Below, in pieces: positions 17,744 to 26,385 of a stretch of DNA of 64,000 nucleotides. This stretch comes from Paenibacillus harenae DSM 16969 (GTDB lineage: Bacteria; Bacillota; Bacilli; Paenibacillales; Paenibacillaceae): assembly GCF_000422465.1 (NCBI RefSeq), contig NZ_KE383844.1, positions 433,070 through 497,069 on the forward strand, given 5' to 3'. Made by a program: the position numbers and the translations under genes. The number at the start of each line of letters is the position of its first letter. The first letter of the stretch is position 1. Under the pieces are notes generated by a model. That model saw only the letters and a list, made by a program, of their open reading frames with translations. It searched no databases and was not told the origin of the DNA.

Positions 17744-19363
17744 ATGAAGAAAAAATGGAAAGTGTCGATGGCTGCCGCGATCTGTATGACTTTATTGGCG
17801 GCGGGATGCAGCGGAAACGGCGAGGACGCCGGGAAGACGACGGATCCGGGAGGCGCAGAAAGTCAGCCCAATATGAATGCGGCCGGATTTCCGATCGTGA
17901 TGGATCAAATCAAGTTGACCTTTATGGCGGGCCAGGCGCCGACGACCAATCCGGACTGGAACAACGTAAGGCTGTTCAACGAGTACGAACAGATGACGAA
18001 TATCGATATCGAATGGCAGATGGTTCCGGCTGCCGGACTGAAGGAAAAGTTCAATCTGGTCATGGCCAGCCGGGATTATCCCGACGCTTTCCATACGGCC
18101 AGACTGACGGCGTCCGATCTGACCAAGCACGGCCAGGAAGGATCGTTCATCAAGCTGGATGATCTGATCGACAAGCATGCGCCGAACTTCAAAAAGCTGC
18201 TCGACGCAAATCCGGCTCTGAGAAAGGGCATTACGATGCCGGACGGACATATTTACTCGTTCCCGACTTATTACGATCCGAATTTTACGTATTTGCTCGT
18301 CAGTTCGCCCCTGTGGCTCAACAAAACCTGGCTCGATAAGCTGGGTATGGCTCCACCGGACACGACGGACAAGTTCTACCAATATTTGCAGGCCGTGAAA
18401 ACGACCGATCTGAACGGCAACGGCAAAAACGACGAGATTCCGTACGCGGGGATCAAGCCGGACAATTTGATCAATCATTTGAAAGGCGCCTGGGGCTTGA
18501 CGAACCGCGGACGCTTGCATGCATATGTCGATATCGATCCGCAATCCGATAAGCTGCGCTTTGTTCCGACCGATCCGAAATACAAGGAGATGCTGGAATA
18601 TATACATAAGCTTTATAAAGAAGGGCTGATCAATCAAGACATCTTCACGGTGCAAAACAACGAATTTTATGCGAAAGGCTCGGAAGGCATCTACGGATCG
18701 TCGATCATTACAAGCATGGAAACGCTCATGAAGCTGACGAATTACATCGGTGCTCCCGCGCTTGAAGGGCCTCACGGCGACCGCGTGTTTTCCTTTATCG
18801 GTTCCTCTCTCGCTTCTCCCGGCGCGTTCGTCATCACGGACAAAAACAAGCATCCGGCCGAAACGGTGCGCTGGATCGATTACTTCTACGGCGATGAAGG
18901 AAACCTGAAGTTTTTCATGGGCTGGAAGGATGATACGTACGAGGAGCAGCCGGACGGCTCGGTGCAATATTCGCAAAAAATGGTCAACAGCCCTGACGGT
19001 AAAACGCTGGAGCAGATCGTCGCGCAATCTTTGACATGGCCGGGCGGTTCTTATCCGGGCATCGTGAAGGAGAAGACATTCAAAGCCGCATTGCCTTCGA
19101 TGATCGCCGCCACGGAAACGGTAAAGCCGTATCTTCCGGAGGAAGTGTGGCCGGCCTTCATCTATACGCTGGAAGAGAACGATCAGATGACGCAGCTGCA
19201 TAACGACATCGACATTTACGTGAAAGAAACGCAGGCGAAGTTTATTACCGGCAGCATGTCGTTCGCGGAATGGGACAAGTACGTGGAGCAGTTTATGAAA
19301 ATGGGCCTCGACGAGTATATGAACATCTATAACGCCGCATACGAACGCTACAAGAAAGGTTGA
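17744..19363 (+). CDS. Extracellular solute-binding lipoprotein of the sugar ABC system
   Basis: The start at 17744 (MKKKWKVSM) follows GGGAGG; an upstream TTG would precede the ribosome site. The signal peptide ends at the lipobox LAAGC. The 539-aa mature-size class, the LFNEYEQMTNIDIEW segment and the C-terminal EWDKYVEQFMKMGLDEYMNIYNAAYERY match LipO/YtcQ-type binding proteins. It is last of four genes (AraC, permease, permease, binding protein). The ligand is unknown; in this class it is often an oligosaccharide such as a uronide or galactan fragment. Confidence 0.93.
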   Translation: MKKKWKVSMAAAICMTLLAAGCSGNGEDAGKTTDPGGAESQPNMNAAGFPIVMDQIKLTFMAGQAPTTNPDWNNVRLFNEYEQMTNIDIEWQMVPAAGLKEKFNLVMASRDYPDAFHTARLTASDLTKHGQEGSFIKLDDLIDKHAPNFKKLLDANPALRKGITMPDGHIYSFPTYYDPNFTYLLVSSPLWLNKTWLDKLGMAPPDTTDKFYQYLQAVKTTDLNGNGKNDEIPYAGIKPDNLINHLKGAWGLTNRGRLHAYVDIDPQSDKLRFVPTDPKYKEMLEYIHKLYKEGLINQDIFTVQNNEFYAKGSEGIYGSSIITSMETLMKLTNYIGAPALEGPHGDRVFSFIGSSLASPGAFVITDKNKHPAETVRWIDYFYGDEGNLKFFMGWKDDTYEEQPDGSVQYSQKMVNSPDGKTLEQIVAQSLTWPGGSYPGIVKEKTFKAALPSMIAATETVKPYLPEEVWPAFIYTLEENDQMTQLHNDIDIYVKETQAKFITGSMSFAEWDKYVEQFMKMGLDEYMNIYNAAYERYKKG

Positions 19364-19489
19364 AGCCATCATGCTGTGAAAGCGATGCTTCGGTGTGTGG
19401 ATCATTTTACCCATATTCCTGGCAAGAAGCGCGCTTCTCGCCCATATGAAGCGCTCGTAAGGATCGACGATTAAAATTCACCATAGATT

Positions 19490-19536
19490 ACATCTACTTT
19501 GCGGGTGGTGACACCGCCTGCAAAGTAGATGTACAT
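19490..19536. terminator. Long hairpin downstream of the sugar operon
   Basis: TACATCTACTTTGC pairs perfectly with GCAAAGTAGATGTA around an inner GGCGG-like stem. It is longer than a normal terminator and T-poor, so it could be an RNA element or a small mobile-repeat remnant. Confidence 0.6.
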
Positions 19537-19627
19537 AAATGTAATAAAACTTAGGCAAGAAAACGACAGCCCTTATGTCCGCTGCCGTTTCATCGCATTC
19601 ATTTTAATCCGGATTTTTTCAACCTTT

Positions 19628-19805
19628 TTATCTGAGAATCTTTAATGATTCTCCAAAGCCAATCGTATACCCTTGTGGATCCTTATTGCGAACTCTTTCA
19701 TCTGATAATTATTTGTCCTGAGTTCGTATTGAAAAAACGCCCTTTTAAATTTGAATTCAGCATATAAATTATTAATGCCTTCTACCATTGCATATACGTT
19801 TACGG
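19628..19805 (-). pseudogene. VOC/glyoxalase-family remnant
   Basis: The minus strand encodes VNVYAMVEGINNLYAEF, then YELRTNNYQMKEFAIR. After a frameshift it reads DPQGYTIGFGESLKILR and stops at 19628. The sequence EFAIRDPQGYTIGFGE is the usual C-terminal strand of vicinal-oxygen-chelate proteins. No start or N-terminal half is left. Confidence 0.65.
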
Positions 19806-19820
19806 CATTTTATCTTACTT

Positions 19821-19995
19821 TCAACCACTACGACATGGAATCTCTCCTTCAAAATCAATGTTCAATAGAACGGTTCTTGCAGCATTATCTGGGACATAAA
19901 TAGCATACGAAGAGTTAAAAATCTTCATAAATCCGTAGCTAACCTTCCTCAGTAAATCATGTATCTCATTATCCACTAAAAATTGTCTCCATCTC
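19821..19995 (-). pseudogene. Gene remnant of unknown family
   Basis: One open minus-strand frame reads VDNEIHDLLRKVSYGFMKIF and then NSSYAIYVPDNAARTVLLNI before a stop at 19821. It is protein-like but has no ribosome site and a truncated front. Family not recognised. Confidence 0.4.
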
Positions 19996-20074
19996 AGACA
20001 CAGACAATCAGTAATACGGGTTTGCTTCCAAAGAACGTTCGTACGATCCTTAGCTCAAGGTTGGTATATGAAAA

Positions 20075-20103
20075 GAAGGGCCATCCGATAAAGGATGGCC
20101 TTA
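20075..20103. terminator. Terminator hairpin
   Basis: AAGGGCCATCC...GGATGGCCTTA stem beyond the end of the HxlR gene side; probable bidirectional terminator. Confidence 0.65.
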
Positions 20104-20163
20104 ATACTTGCCGTTACAAACATCACGGAGAACCCTACCTAAATGACTGGCATTCAGGCACAG

Positions 20164-20511
20164 TCAGCCATCAGGTTGTTTGGCTCCGCCATGATTGTCG
20201 CGTTCGATATGCGCTTGTCCCCAACCTGACAGCGAGCTCATAATCGGAATGAGAGTCTTGCCATAATCACTAAGAGAATATTCTACTTTAGGAGGAACTT
20301 GTGGATATACGTTTCTGATGACGACACCGTCATCTGCCAGCTCCCGAAGTTGTTGTGTAAGTATTTTTCGTGTAACTTGTGGCAAAGCTCTCTGTAACTC
20401 TCCAAAGCGCTTTGTTCGGCCAATCAGGTGCCGGAAGATATGAGGCTTCCACTTTCCGCTGATTACGGCCAGAGCCTTTTCGACAGGACAGAAAAGTTTT
20501 TCTTCGTTCAT
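20164..20511 (-). CDS. HxlR family transcriptional regulator
   Basis: The 115-aa winged-helix protein has Cys8 at the typical place (LFCPVEKALAVISGKWK) and the recognition region RALPQVTRKILTQQLRELADDG. In YodB/HypR-type relatives this Cys senses quinones or disulfide stress. It is divergent from a quinone-reductase-like gene (20706), a classic pairing, so it probably represses that gene until electrophiles oxidise it. Confidence 0.92.
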   Translation of the reverse strand: MNEEKLFCPVEKALAVISGKWKPHIFRHLIGRTKRFGELQRALPQVTRKILTQQLRELADDGVVIRNVYPQVPPKVEYSLSDYGKTLIPIMSSLSGWGQAHIERDNHGGAKQPDG

Positions 20512-20526
20512 ATTCTATCCTCCCCT

Positions 20527-20542
20527 GTATCAAAATGGATAC
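20527..20542. promoter_or_regulatory. Candidate HxlR operator
   Basis: Inverted repeat GTATC-AAAATG-GATAC just upstream of the HxlR start, inside the divergent intergenic region. Confidence 0.4.
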
Positions 20543-20705
20543 CATGTTACTCAAAAGTGCGTTCTTGAGAGAATTCTGCTCAAGCAATTATAATACAAGG
20601 CATACAAGCCATACAAGCTGAGCATATTGCGGCGTTTGCAATTGGCGTTGTTGAAAAGCAAAGCATTGAGGAAAAATATATTAGACAAGGGAGAGAAGAA
20701 TTCAA

Positions 20706-21659
20706 ATGTCAAAATCAATGATGAAGGCAGTGCGTGTGCATGATTTCGGCGATCCAGGTGTGCTGAAATTGGAAGATGTGGAACGTCCGGAGCCGCAATC
20801 CGGCGAAGTTCTTGTCCGTGTTGTATATGCGGCAGTGATTCCACTGGATTGGAAAATTCGCAGCGGAATACTGAAAGATATATTTCCCCAGCCGCTGCCG
20901 TATATTCCGGGAGCAGTGTTTTCCGGCAATATTGAATCCGTGGGCGACAATGTAACGGAATTTAAAGTAGGCGATTTCGTTTTCGGTAAGATGAAAGGAA
21001 CTTATTCAGAATATGGGATCGTTTCCGTTTCTGAACCATATTTAAACGGGTTGTTGCATGTGCCCAAAAATCTCAAGCTGGAAGATGCAGCGACGATTGG
21101 AGCAGGAGCCGAATCAGCATGGAAAGCTTTGTTCACAGAAGGAAACTTGGAATCCGGTCAGACCGTTCTGATTCATGCTGCGGCCGGCGGGGTAGGACAA
21201 TTCGCTGTTCAACTTGCTAAATGGAAGGGTGCCAAAGTGATCGGCACCGCTTCGAGCGCTAATCTCGATTATGTAAAATCATTGGGAGCTGATCAAGTGA
21301 TCGATTATACAACTAATCCATTTGAAGATGTCGTAAAGGATGTCGATCTGGTAATAGATACGGTTGGGGGAAGTACGCAAGATCGATCATGGTCGGTATT
21401 GAAACCGAGTGGATGCCTCGTCTCGTTGGTGCAACCGCCCTCCCAAGAGAAAGCACGTGAATTCGAAGTTAAAGCCAAACTTAGCACCGCGTTTCCTACG
21501 TATGATGACAATATAGCGGTAGCGCAACTGCTCGCGGATGGCACCATAAAAGCGGAAATTGACAGGATATACCCGCTGAGCGAGGTAAAGGAGGCACACA
21601 TACGAAGCGAGGGCAGGCATAGTCGCGGAAGAATTCTATTAAGTGCTAATCCCGTTTGA
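20706..21659 (+). CDS. NADPH:quinone reductase-like MDR family oxidoreductase
   Basis: The 317-aa protein has an N-terminal GroES-like domain (residues 1-125, PLDWKIRSGILKD, VGDFVFGKMKGTYSEY) without zinc-binding Cys residues. The Rossmann domain starts at AAAGGVGQFAVQLAKWKGAKV. This is the zeta-crystallin/quinone reductase branch, which reduces quinones or enones with NADPH. Ribosome site GGGAGAAG. Divergent from the HxlR regulator. Confidence 0.92.
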   Translation: MSKSMMKAVRVHDFGDPGVLKLEDVERPEPQSGEVLVRVVYAAVIPLDWKIRSGILKDIFPQPLPYIPGAVFSGNIESVGDNVTEFKVGDFVFGKMKGTYSEYGIVSVSEPYLNGLLHVPKNLKLEDAATIGAGAESAWKALFTEGNLESGQTVLIHAAAGGVGQFAVQLAKWKGAKVIGTASSANLDYVKSLGADQVIDYTTNPFEDVVKDVDLVIDTVGGSTQDRSWSVLKPSGCLVSLVQPPSQEKAREFEVKAKLSTAFPTYDDNIAVAQLLADGTIKAEIDRIYPLSEVKEAHIRSEGRHSRGRILLSANPV

Positions 21660-21942
21660 TTCCATTGTGTTGGGCCATTATTTGGCAAATGAACAGGATA
21701 GAAGTACTCAGACGGGTATGAACCCGTAGCCTTAAGAGGCTGATTCTTCCCATTTTCGCTCATTATGATTTTCTCCCCAAGCACACATCACTTCTAACGG
21801 GTATGAGCATTTTTTGGGAGACAGCTGGAATGAGCTTTTCCAAATCACTAAATCGTTTGGTTGATTCGATCAGGTGCCAGTAGTTCTATGACTGGTTTAG
21901 TATGAAGTCAATCAAAGAAAATAGAAAAAGGAGATCGATAAA

Positions 21943-22350
21943 ATGAGTCCATCGTATTGGGGGCCAAAGTCTGTAACGTTTTGGCTGGTAGGAGTTGTTA
22001 CACTATTGATGTTGTATATAGGAGTAAACGGATTTCTTCAACCAGAAGCCGCAATACAAGGTTTTGGTCTACCATTGCAAGATGCTGCTGACAAACCTAT
22101 TGTTTGGATTAAAGCAGATCGGGATTTATTCATCGGAGTATTTATGCTAGCTTTGATGGTGCTTCGGATGAGAAAAGCATCCATGGTATTTTTATTAGCT
22201 GCAACAGGTATGCCTGTAGTAGATGCGATTTTAGTATTGCAAAATGCAGTAGATAAAACGCCATCATGGATTCATATCGTAACAGTAGTATACATGTTGA
22301 TCGTGAGTTGGATGTTGTATCAACAAGAGAAAAAAGCAAATATTTCATAA
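21943..22350 (+). CDS. DUF4267 family membrane protein
   Basis: The 135-aa protein has four predicted membrane helices (about residues 12-32, 60-80, 85-105, 110-130) and the motif GFGLPLQDAADKPIVWIKADRD, which I associate with DUF4267. The ribosome site AAAAGGAG precedes ATG. Function is unknown; members often lie near stress regulators. Confidence 0.8.
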   Translation: MSPSYWGPKSVTFWLVGVVTLLMLYIGVNGFLQPEAAIQGFGLPLQDAADKPIVWIKADRDLFIGVFMLALMVLRMRKASMVFLLAATGMPVVDAILVLQNAVDKTPSWIHIVTVVYMLIVSWMLYQQEKKANIS

Positions 22351-22419
22351 CTCTACTTGAGTGAAAACGCGCGCCAAATCTACAACCGGTTTAGATCACA
22401 TAAAAAAGGAAGCTTTAAA

Positions 22420-22669
22420 GGTCGAGTAGACCGGGGGAATTTCACCCCCAGTCTCTCACAGAACCGAACGTGAAGGTCTCCCTCCATTCGGCTCTTGTAA
22501 GTCAGGATTCATTGGCTGAGCCAGCGGCAAATTTCGAGAAATAATTGAACCACCCTCGTATGACAGGATTCATTAACTTTGCTAACTCCTCTATGGAAAC
22601 AGATTTATGGCGATTACGTATCTCTCTTATGCGATCTCGCAGTCCTTGTCCTGCACTTTTGCTGAAGCC
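22420..22669 (-). mobile_element. Group II intron 3' fragment with maturase remnant
   Basis: The minus strand from 22669 to 22502 encodes the maturase end: IREIRNRHKSVSIEELAKL, then MNPVIRGWFNYFSKFAAGSA and a stop. A 34-nt domain V follows at 22461-22494 (GAGCCGAATG...CGTTCGGTTC), then a domain VI-like stem and an end near CTACTCGACC. The 5' portion, including the reverse transcriptase domain, is missing, so it cannot move. Confidence 0.88.
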
Positions 22670-22683
22670 ACCCTAATATGAAC

Positions 22684-23346
22684 CTATGCTTTAGACACTT
22701 CGGCGCGCAAACGTATAGAAAGAGCCGAAACCCATCCAAACGCCACCAATCCGGCGCACCCCATAATAACGCCGATCCAACTATTCATGACCATGCCCGC
22801 TGCGATAAGCAAAGGAGAAATGATGCCCGTCGCTAGGCAATAGGTCTTCCAGCTGCGATCACCTTGCGCGGCAAACCGGCGGGCAAAAACAAAACATGCC
22901 GCAACCAGGCAGATGAAAGCCGTAAAGAAAGCCAAAGAATGGATGGCCGCAGAGCTGCTCATCGACGTCGGCATGCCCTCGGGGGCGCCGGGAGGAAAGC
23001 TGAGGCCAGGATCTGGCCGGAACAGCCCGGCCGCGATCATGCCGATCCCGTAAATCCCGATGAGCAATGGTCCCCATACGCCTCCCTTACCGCCTTGCAG
23101 CAAACTGCGAATTCCCATGGCCGCTAACACCGAGAGACATCCGGTGACGATAAAACCGGTACTCTGAATCCAACCCAAATCGCCCAGTGTTAAGGTGCTG
23201 ATGGCGTGACGCCTGATATCGAATCCCGTACGAGTGAACGCCTGGATGATGGCTACTGCGAAAAACAACGGTGCGGAAACCGCCCCACCGATCAGTAGCA
23301 GTTTATTCAAATTTAGATTGCTCTTTTGGACAATTGCATTTTGCAT
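22684..23346 (-). CDS. DUF998 family integral membrane protein
   Basis: I start it at 23346 (MQNAIVQKSN), preceded by AGAGGAAG. The 220-aa protein has six predicted membrane helices and the motif DIRRHAISTLTLGDLGWIQ plus GLFRPDPGLSFPPGAP, characteristic of DUF998. Function unknown. Last gene of the DGPF/sigma operon, 19 bp after the alpha/beta hydrolase. Confidence 0.88.
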   Translation of the reverse strand: MQNAIVQKSNLNLNKLLLIGGAVSAPLFFAVAIIQAFTRTGFDIRRHAISTLTLGDLGWIQSTGFIVTGCLSVLAAMGIRSLLQGGKGGVWGPLLIGIYGIGMIAAGLFRPDPGLSFPPGAPEGMPTSMSSSAAIHSLAFFTAFICLVAACFVFARRFAAQGDRSWKTYCLATGIISPLLIAAGMVMNSWIGVIMGCAGLVAFGWVSALSIRLRAEVSKA

Positions 23347-23365
23347 AGAAATCTTCCTCTCGTAA

Positions 23366-24175
23366 TTATTTTCCCATAAAAAATGTCGCAAGCTCCGATG
23401 AAATGATCTTCGCATCAAGCTTCTTCGTATGGCCGAGTCCCTTCTTGCTTTTCAGTTGCGAACGGGGAAGCACCTCGGCCAGCGCCTGAGTGGCGCGACG
23501 CATCGAAACCGGGCTCTCCGTGCCCTCGAGCACCAGCGTCGGCATTTGGACCGTGTTCCACGTATCTGCGGGTAGCGGCTTTCCGGTCGTATATCCTTCA
23601 AGTAAAGCCGCATCATAAGGGATCGTGTGCGCAACTGCCATCAGGTTGGACCATACACCCGGCATCAAGCGCATGATCCCGACAACGAAAGAAGGTGCGC
23701 CCATCCCTTTGGTCATGAAATATTGGATGGCTTCGGCACGGCGATTGTCCGTAATCAACTCCGTCACTTGCCTGATAAAATCTTTTGGCGGCTGGCGGTC
23801 CGCCACATCCACGATGAAAGGAGGCTCATGCAGCGCCAATTTCGCGATATTGGCACCCCATGCCGCTGCCTGCAGGGCAAGAACCGCGCCGGACGATATC
23901 CCCCAGACATAAGCCGACCCGCCAGCTTCATCGATCAAAGCCTGAAGATCTTCGATCTCTCGCTCGATGGCATAGGGCTGCTTGTCTCCGCTATCCCCGC
24001 GACCGCGACGGTCGTAGTTGTAGACCGTGAAGCGCTCCGATAACAGGGAGGCCAACTTCACCAGTCCCGGGAATTTCCGGTAGCTGAACGCTCCTCCGAC
24101 TAAGATAAGCGCTGGGCCTTGACCGGCTTTGTCATAGGCGATCTTGGTGCCGTCTTTCGATGTTACCGTGTACAT
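23366..24175 (-). CDS. Alpha/beta hydrolase
   Basis: The start at 24175 (MYTVTSKDG) follows AAGGAG; earlier in-frame codons lack one. The oxyanion region is VGGAFSYRKF. The nucleophile elbow is WGISSGAVL, with Ser in GISSG, and the catalytic His is in GLGHTKKLDA near the end. The downstream part of the ECF42-like operon contains this gene, which suggests it is one of the sigma factor's outputs. Substrate unknown. Confidence 0.9.
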   Translation of the reverse strand: MYTVTSKDGTKIAYDKAGQGPALILVGGAFSYRKFPGLVKLASLLSERFTVYNYDRRGRGDSGDKQPYAIEREIEDLQALIDEAGGSAYVWGISSGAVLALQAAAWGANIAKLALHEPPFIVDVADRQPPKDFIRQVTELITDNRRAEAIQYFMTKGMGAPSFVVGIMRLMPGVWSNLMAVAHTIPYDAALLEGYTTGKPLPADTWNTVQMPTLVLEGTESPVSMRRATQALAEVLPRSQLKSKKGLGHTKKLDAKIISSELATFFMGK

Positions 24176-24261
24176 GGAAATTCTCCTTTGCAAGTTATTT
24201 ATCCGAGTTTCTATTAAAGCGACGATCCACCGACGGGAGAATCGACACATCCGCGGAAAAA

Positions 24262-24633
24262 TTATAGATATTTTTCGGGGATCTCATTCACCTGACGAAG
24301 CTCGATCTCTCCTACTCCGAATCCGCGGGGATCCGGCATCCGGAATGCCCATTCGATTGCTTCTTCTCTCGATCTTACATCGATAAGCGTGAAGCCGGCG
24401 ACAAGTTCTCTTGTCTCGTTAAAGGGACCCTCCTTCATAACCGCTTCGTCTCCTGGAACAGGATAAGAGAGACGGGTACCGCTTGAGCTCGGAAGAAGAT
24501 CTTCGGAGGCGAGCAGCACCCCGGCTCTCGCCAATTGTGCGTTGTACTTCCGCATCGCTGTTAGCACCTCCCGTCTTGTTGGATGTTCGGATTCGGAATC
24601 CTTCGTCGCTTTGATGATCAACATGAATCGCAT
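24262..24633 (-). CDS. YCII/DGPF-domain protein
   Basis: About 123 aa, start at 24633 (MRFMLIIKATK) 8 nt behind AGGAGG. It carries the DGPF-family hallmark as EGPFNETRELVAGFTLI and the ending AIEWAFRMPDPRGFGVGEIELRQV. DGPF proteins accompany ECF42-type sigma factors. A second member starts the same operon (26382-26816). Their biochemical role is unknown. Confidence 0.9.
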   Translation of the reverse strand: MRFMLIIKATKDSESEHPTRREVLTAMRKYNAQLARAGVLLASEDLLPSSSGTRLSYPVPGDEAVMKEGPFNETRELVAGFTLIDVRSREEAIEWAFRMPDPRGFGVGEIELRQVNEIPEKYL

Positions 24634-24727
24634 CGTGTGCACCTCCTATTTTTGAGGCTTTTGTATTGCCTCTACCAATACAACGAATGGAATCCATGAA
24701 AATCGACAGGTTGGAGGGGTTCTGAAA

Positions 24728-24757
24728 TAAGAAACCGCCCACTGATGGGCGGCTTCC
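24728..24757. terminator. Terminator-like hairpin inside the sigma operon
   Basis: AAACCGCCCACTGATGGGCGGCTT lies between the DUF1801 gene and the second DGPF gene. It may split the operon or attenuate the downstream genes. Confidence 0.65.
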
Positions 24758-24760
24758 GAG

Positions 24761-25102
24761 TTATAGCGTGCTGGAGGCTTGTTTTACCAAATCAGTTAGC
24801 ATTCCGCCATCAATCTGTTGACCATTTCGGAATTTGATCGTCTTCCTTTCCGGAGGGCCGTCGAACACCCCTTCGGGCAACTCCAGCCCCGCCGTATTGA
24901 AGATCGTGAAGCTGACAGCATCCTTTGAAGTCGAGATCACTGCTGCATATTTTTTGTTCTTTAGGAAATGAGGCTTGTTGTATTGCATGCGTTCCTGAAC
25001 GTCGGGAATGGCGTTATGGACGACTTGGCGTAAAAAATGGGATAGACTGGCTTGCCACGGCTCTTTGACTTTCTCGATAAACTCGGTAACCTCTTGGCTC
25101 AT
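24761..25102 (-). CDS. DUF1801 domain protein
   Basis: The 113-aa protein fits the DUF1801/YdhG-like fold: VTEFIEKVKEPWQASLSHFLRQVV, then MQYNKPHFLKNKKYAAV. The ribosome site AGAGGAGAGG precedes ATG. It follows the sigma gene by 26 bp. Such proteins are often next to DGPF/ECF modules; molecular function is not known. Confidence 0.85.
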   Translation of the reverse strand: MSQEVTEFIEKVKEPWQASLSHFLRQVVHNAIPDVQERMQYNKPHFLKNKKYAAVISTSKDAVSFTIFNTAGLELPEGVFDGPPERKTIKFRNGQQIDGGMLTDLVKQASSTL

Positions 25103-25128
25103 TTGACCTCTCCTCTCGCTTTCTTGTC

Positions 25129-26385
25129 TTATTGCGCGGCGCTCTCGGACGCACGCCTCAAGAGCAACTCGCGCTCCTTCTCATTGCGCGCCAGCGAAGC
25201 TGCTCGGTTGAATTCTGAACAGGCTTCTTGCTTTCGCCCCAGCTTCATGAGAAAGTCTCCTCGTACGCTGGGTAAAAGATGATAATTTTTAAAGGACGGT
25301 TCTTGCATTAACGCATCGACGACTTCTAGTCCCACTTCCGGGCCAAACGCCATCGAGAGCGCGACAGCACGATTCAGTTCGACGACGGGCGATGGCGCGA
25401 CTTGGGAGAGAGCGTCGTAAAGCGCCGAAATCCGGACCCAGTCCGTCTCGGAAGCCGTGCGGGCACGGGCGTGACACGCCGCAATCGAGGCTTGAATCAG
25501 ATAGGGACCGAATGCCCTTCCGAGACGCTCGGCTCGTTCGATCGCGGTCAGCCCCCGACGGATAAGAAGGTGATCCCATAGCGCCCGGTTCTGGTCCATA
25601 AGTAGAATCGGTTCTCCGCTCGGACTGACCCGGGCTCTGAATCTGGAAGATTGAATTTCCATCAGTGCCACGAGTCCATGGACTTCCGGCTCGTCGGGCG
25701 CGATCTCAGCCAACATCCGCCCGAGCCGCAGCGCTTCATCACAGAGCATGGGCCGGATCCAGCTTCCGCCGGAAGTCGCGGCGTACCCTTCGTTGAACAT
25801 GAGGTAGATGACCTCAAGCACAGACGACAAACGCGCCGCCAGTTCAGCTTTCGGCGGTACTTCGAAAGGAACGCGTGCCGCTGCGAGAGTGCGCTTCGCT
25901 CGAACGATCCGCTGGGCGACGGTCGGTTCCGGAACAAGGAACGCGCTTGCGATTTCTTCGGTGGTCAATCCCCCGAGCAGGCGAAGCGTGAGCGCTACCT
26001 GCGCCTCGGCGGAAAGGACAGGATGACACGTCGTGAAGATGAGGCGAAGGAGATCATCGCCAACGGGATCGTCGAGCGCTTCATCCCAATCAGGCTCGTG
26101 CTGACGGTCGATTTCCCAGCCTAGCTCCTCGTATTTGCGGTCGCGCAACTTGTTCCTGCGCAGGTGATCGATAGCTCGACGTTTCGCGGTTGTCATCAGC
26201 CATGCTCCGGGGTTGTCGGGCATACCCGTCTCCGGCCATCGCTCGAGCGCGACGATAAGCGCATCTTGCGCCAAATCCTCGGCAAGTCCAACATCGCGTA
26301 CCATTCGTGCGAGACCGGCGATAATCCTAGGCGACTCGATTCTCCAGATTCCATCGATGGAACGGTGGACTGCGGATTTCTTCAC
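25129..26385 (-). CDS. ECF42-type RNA polymerase sigma factor with C-terminal TPR-like domain
   Basis: The 418-aa protein is about twice the size of a simple ECF sigma. Sigma region 2 is at about residues 20-85 (DVGLAEDLAQDALIVALERW, DNPGAWLMTTAKRRAIDHLRR). Region 4 is at about 130-180 (LGGLTTEEIASAFLVPEPTVAQRIVRAK). A helical TPR-like extension with VVELNRAVALSMAFGPE fills the rest. No anti-sigma gene is adjacent; in this group the C-terminal domain is thought to control activity. The GTG start overlaps the stop of the DGPF gene (GTGA), so the two are translationally coupled. Confidence 0.93.
   Translation of the reverse strand: MKKSAVHRSIDGIWRIESPRIIAGLARMVRDVGLAEDLAQDALIVALERWPETGMPDNPGAWLMTTAKRRAIDHLRRNKLRDRKYEELGWEIDRQHEPDWDEALDDPVGDDLLRLIFTTCHPVLSAEAQVALTLRLLGGLTTEEIASAFLVPEPTVAQRIVRAKRTLAAARVPFEVPPKAELAARLSSVLEVIYLMFNEGYAATSGGSWIRPMLCDEALRLGRMLAEIAPDEPEVHGLVALMEIQSSRFRARVSPSGEPILLMDQNRALWDHLLIRRGLTAIERAERLGRAFGPYLIQASIAACHARARTASETDWVRISALYDALSQVAPSPVVELNRAVALSMAFGPEVGLEVVDALMQEPSFKNYHLLPSVRGDFLMKLGRKQEACSEFNRAASLARNEKERELLLRRASESAAQ

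Noticed and set aside
17792..19414. 540-codon open frame on the minus strand
   Set aside because: It lies antisense to the solute-binding lipoprotein gene. Its Arg/His-rich composition and lack of a ribosome site mark it as a shadow of GC-rich coding DNA.
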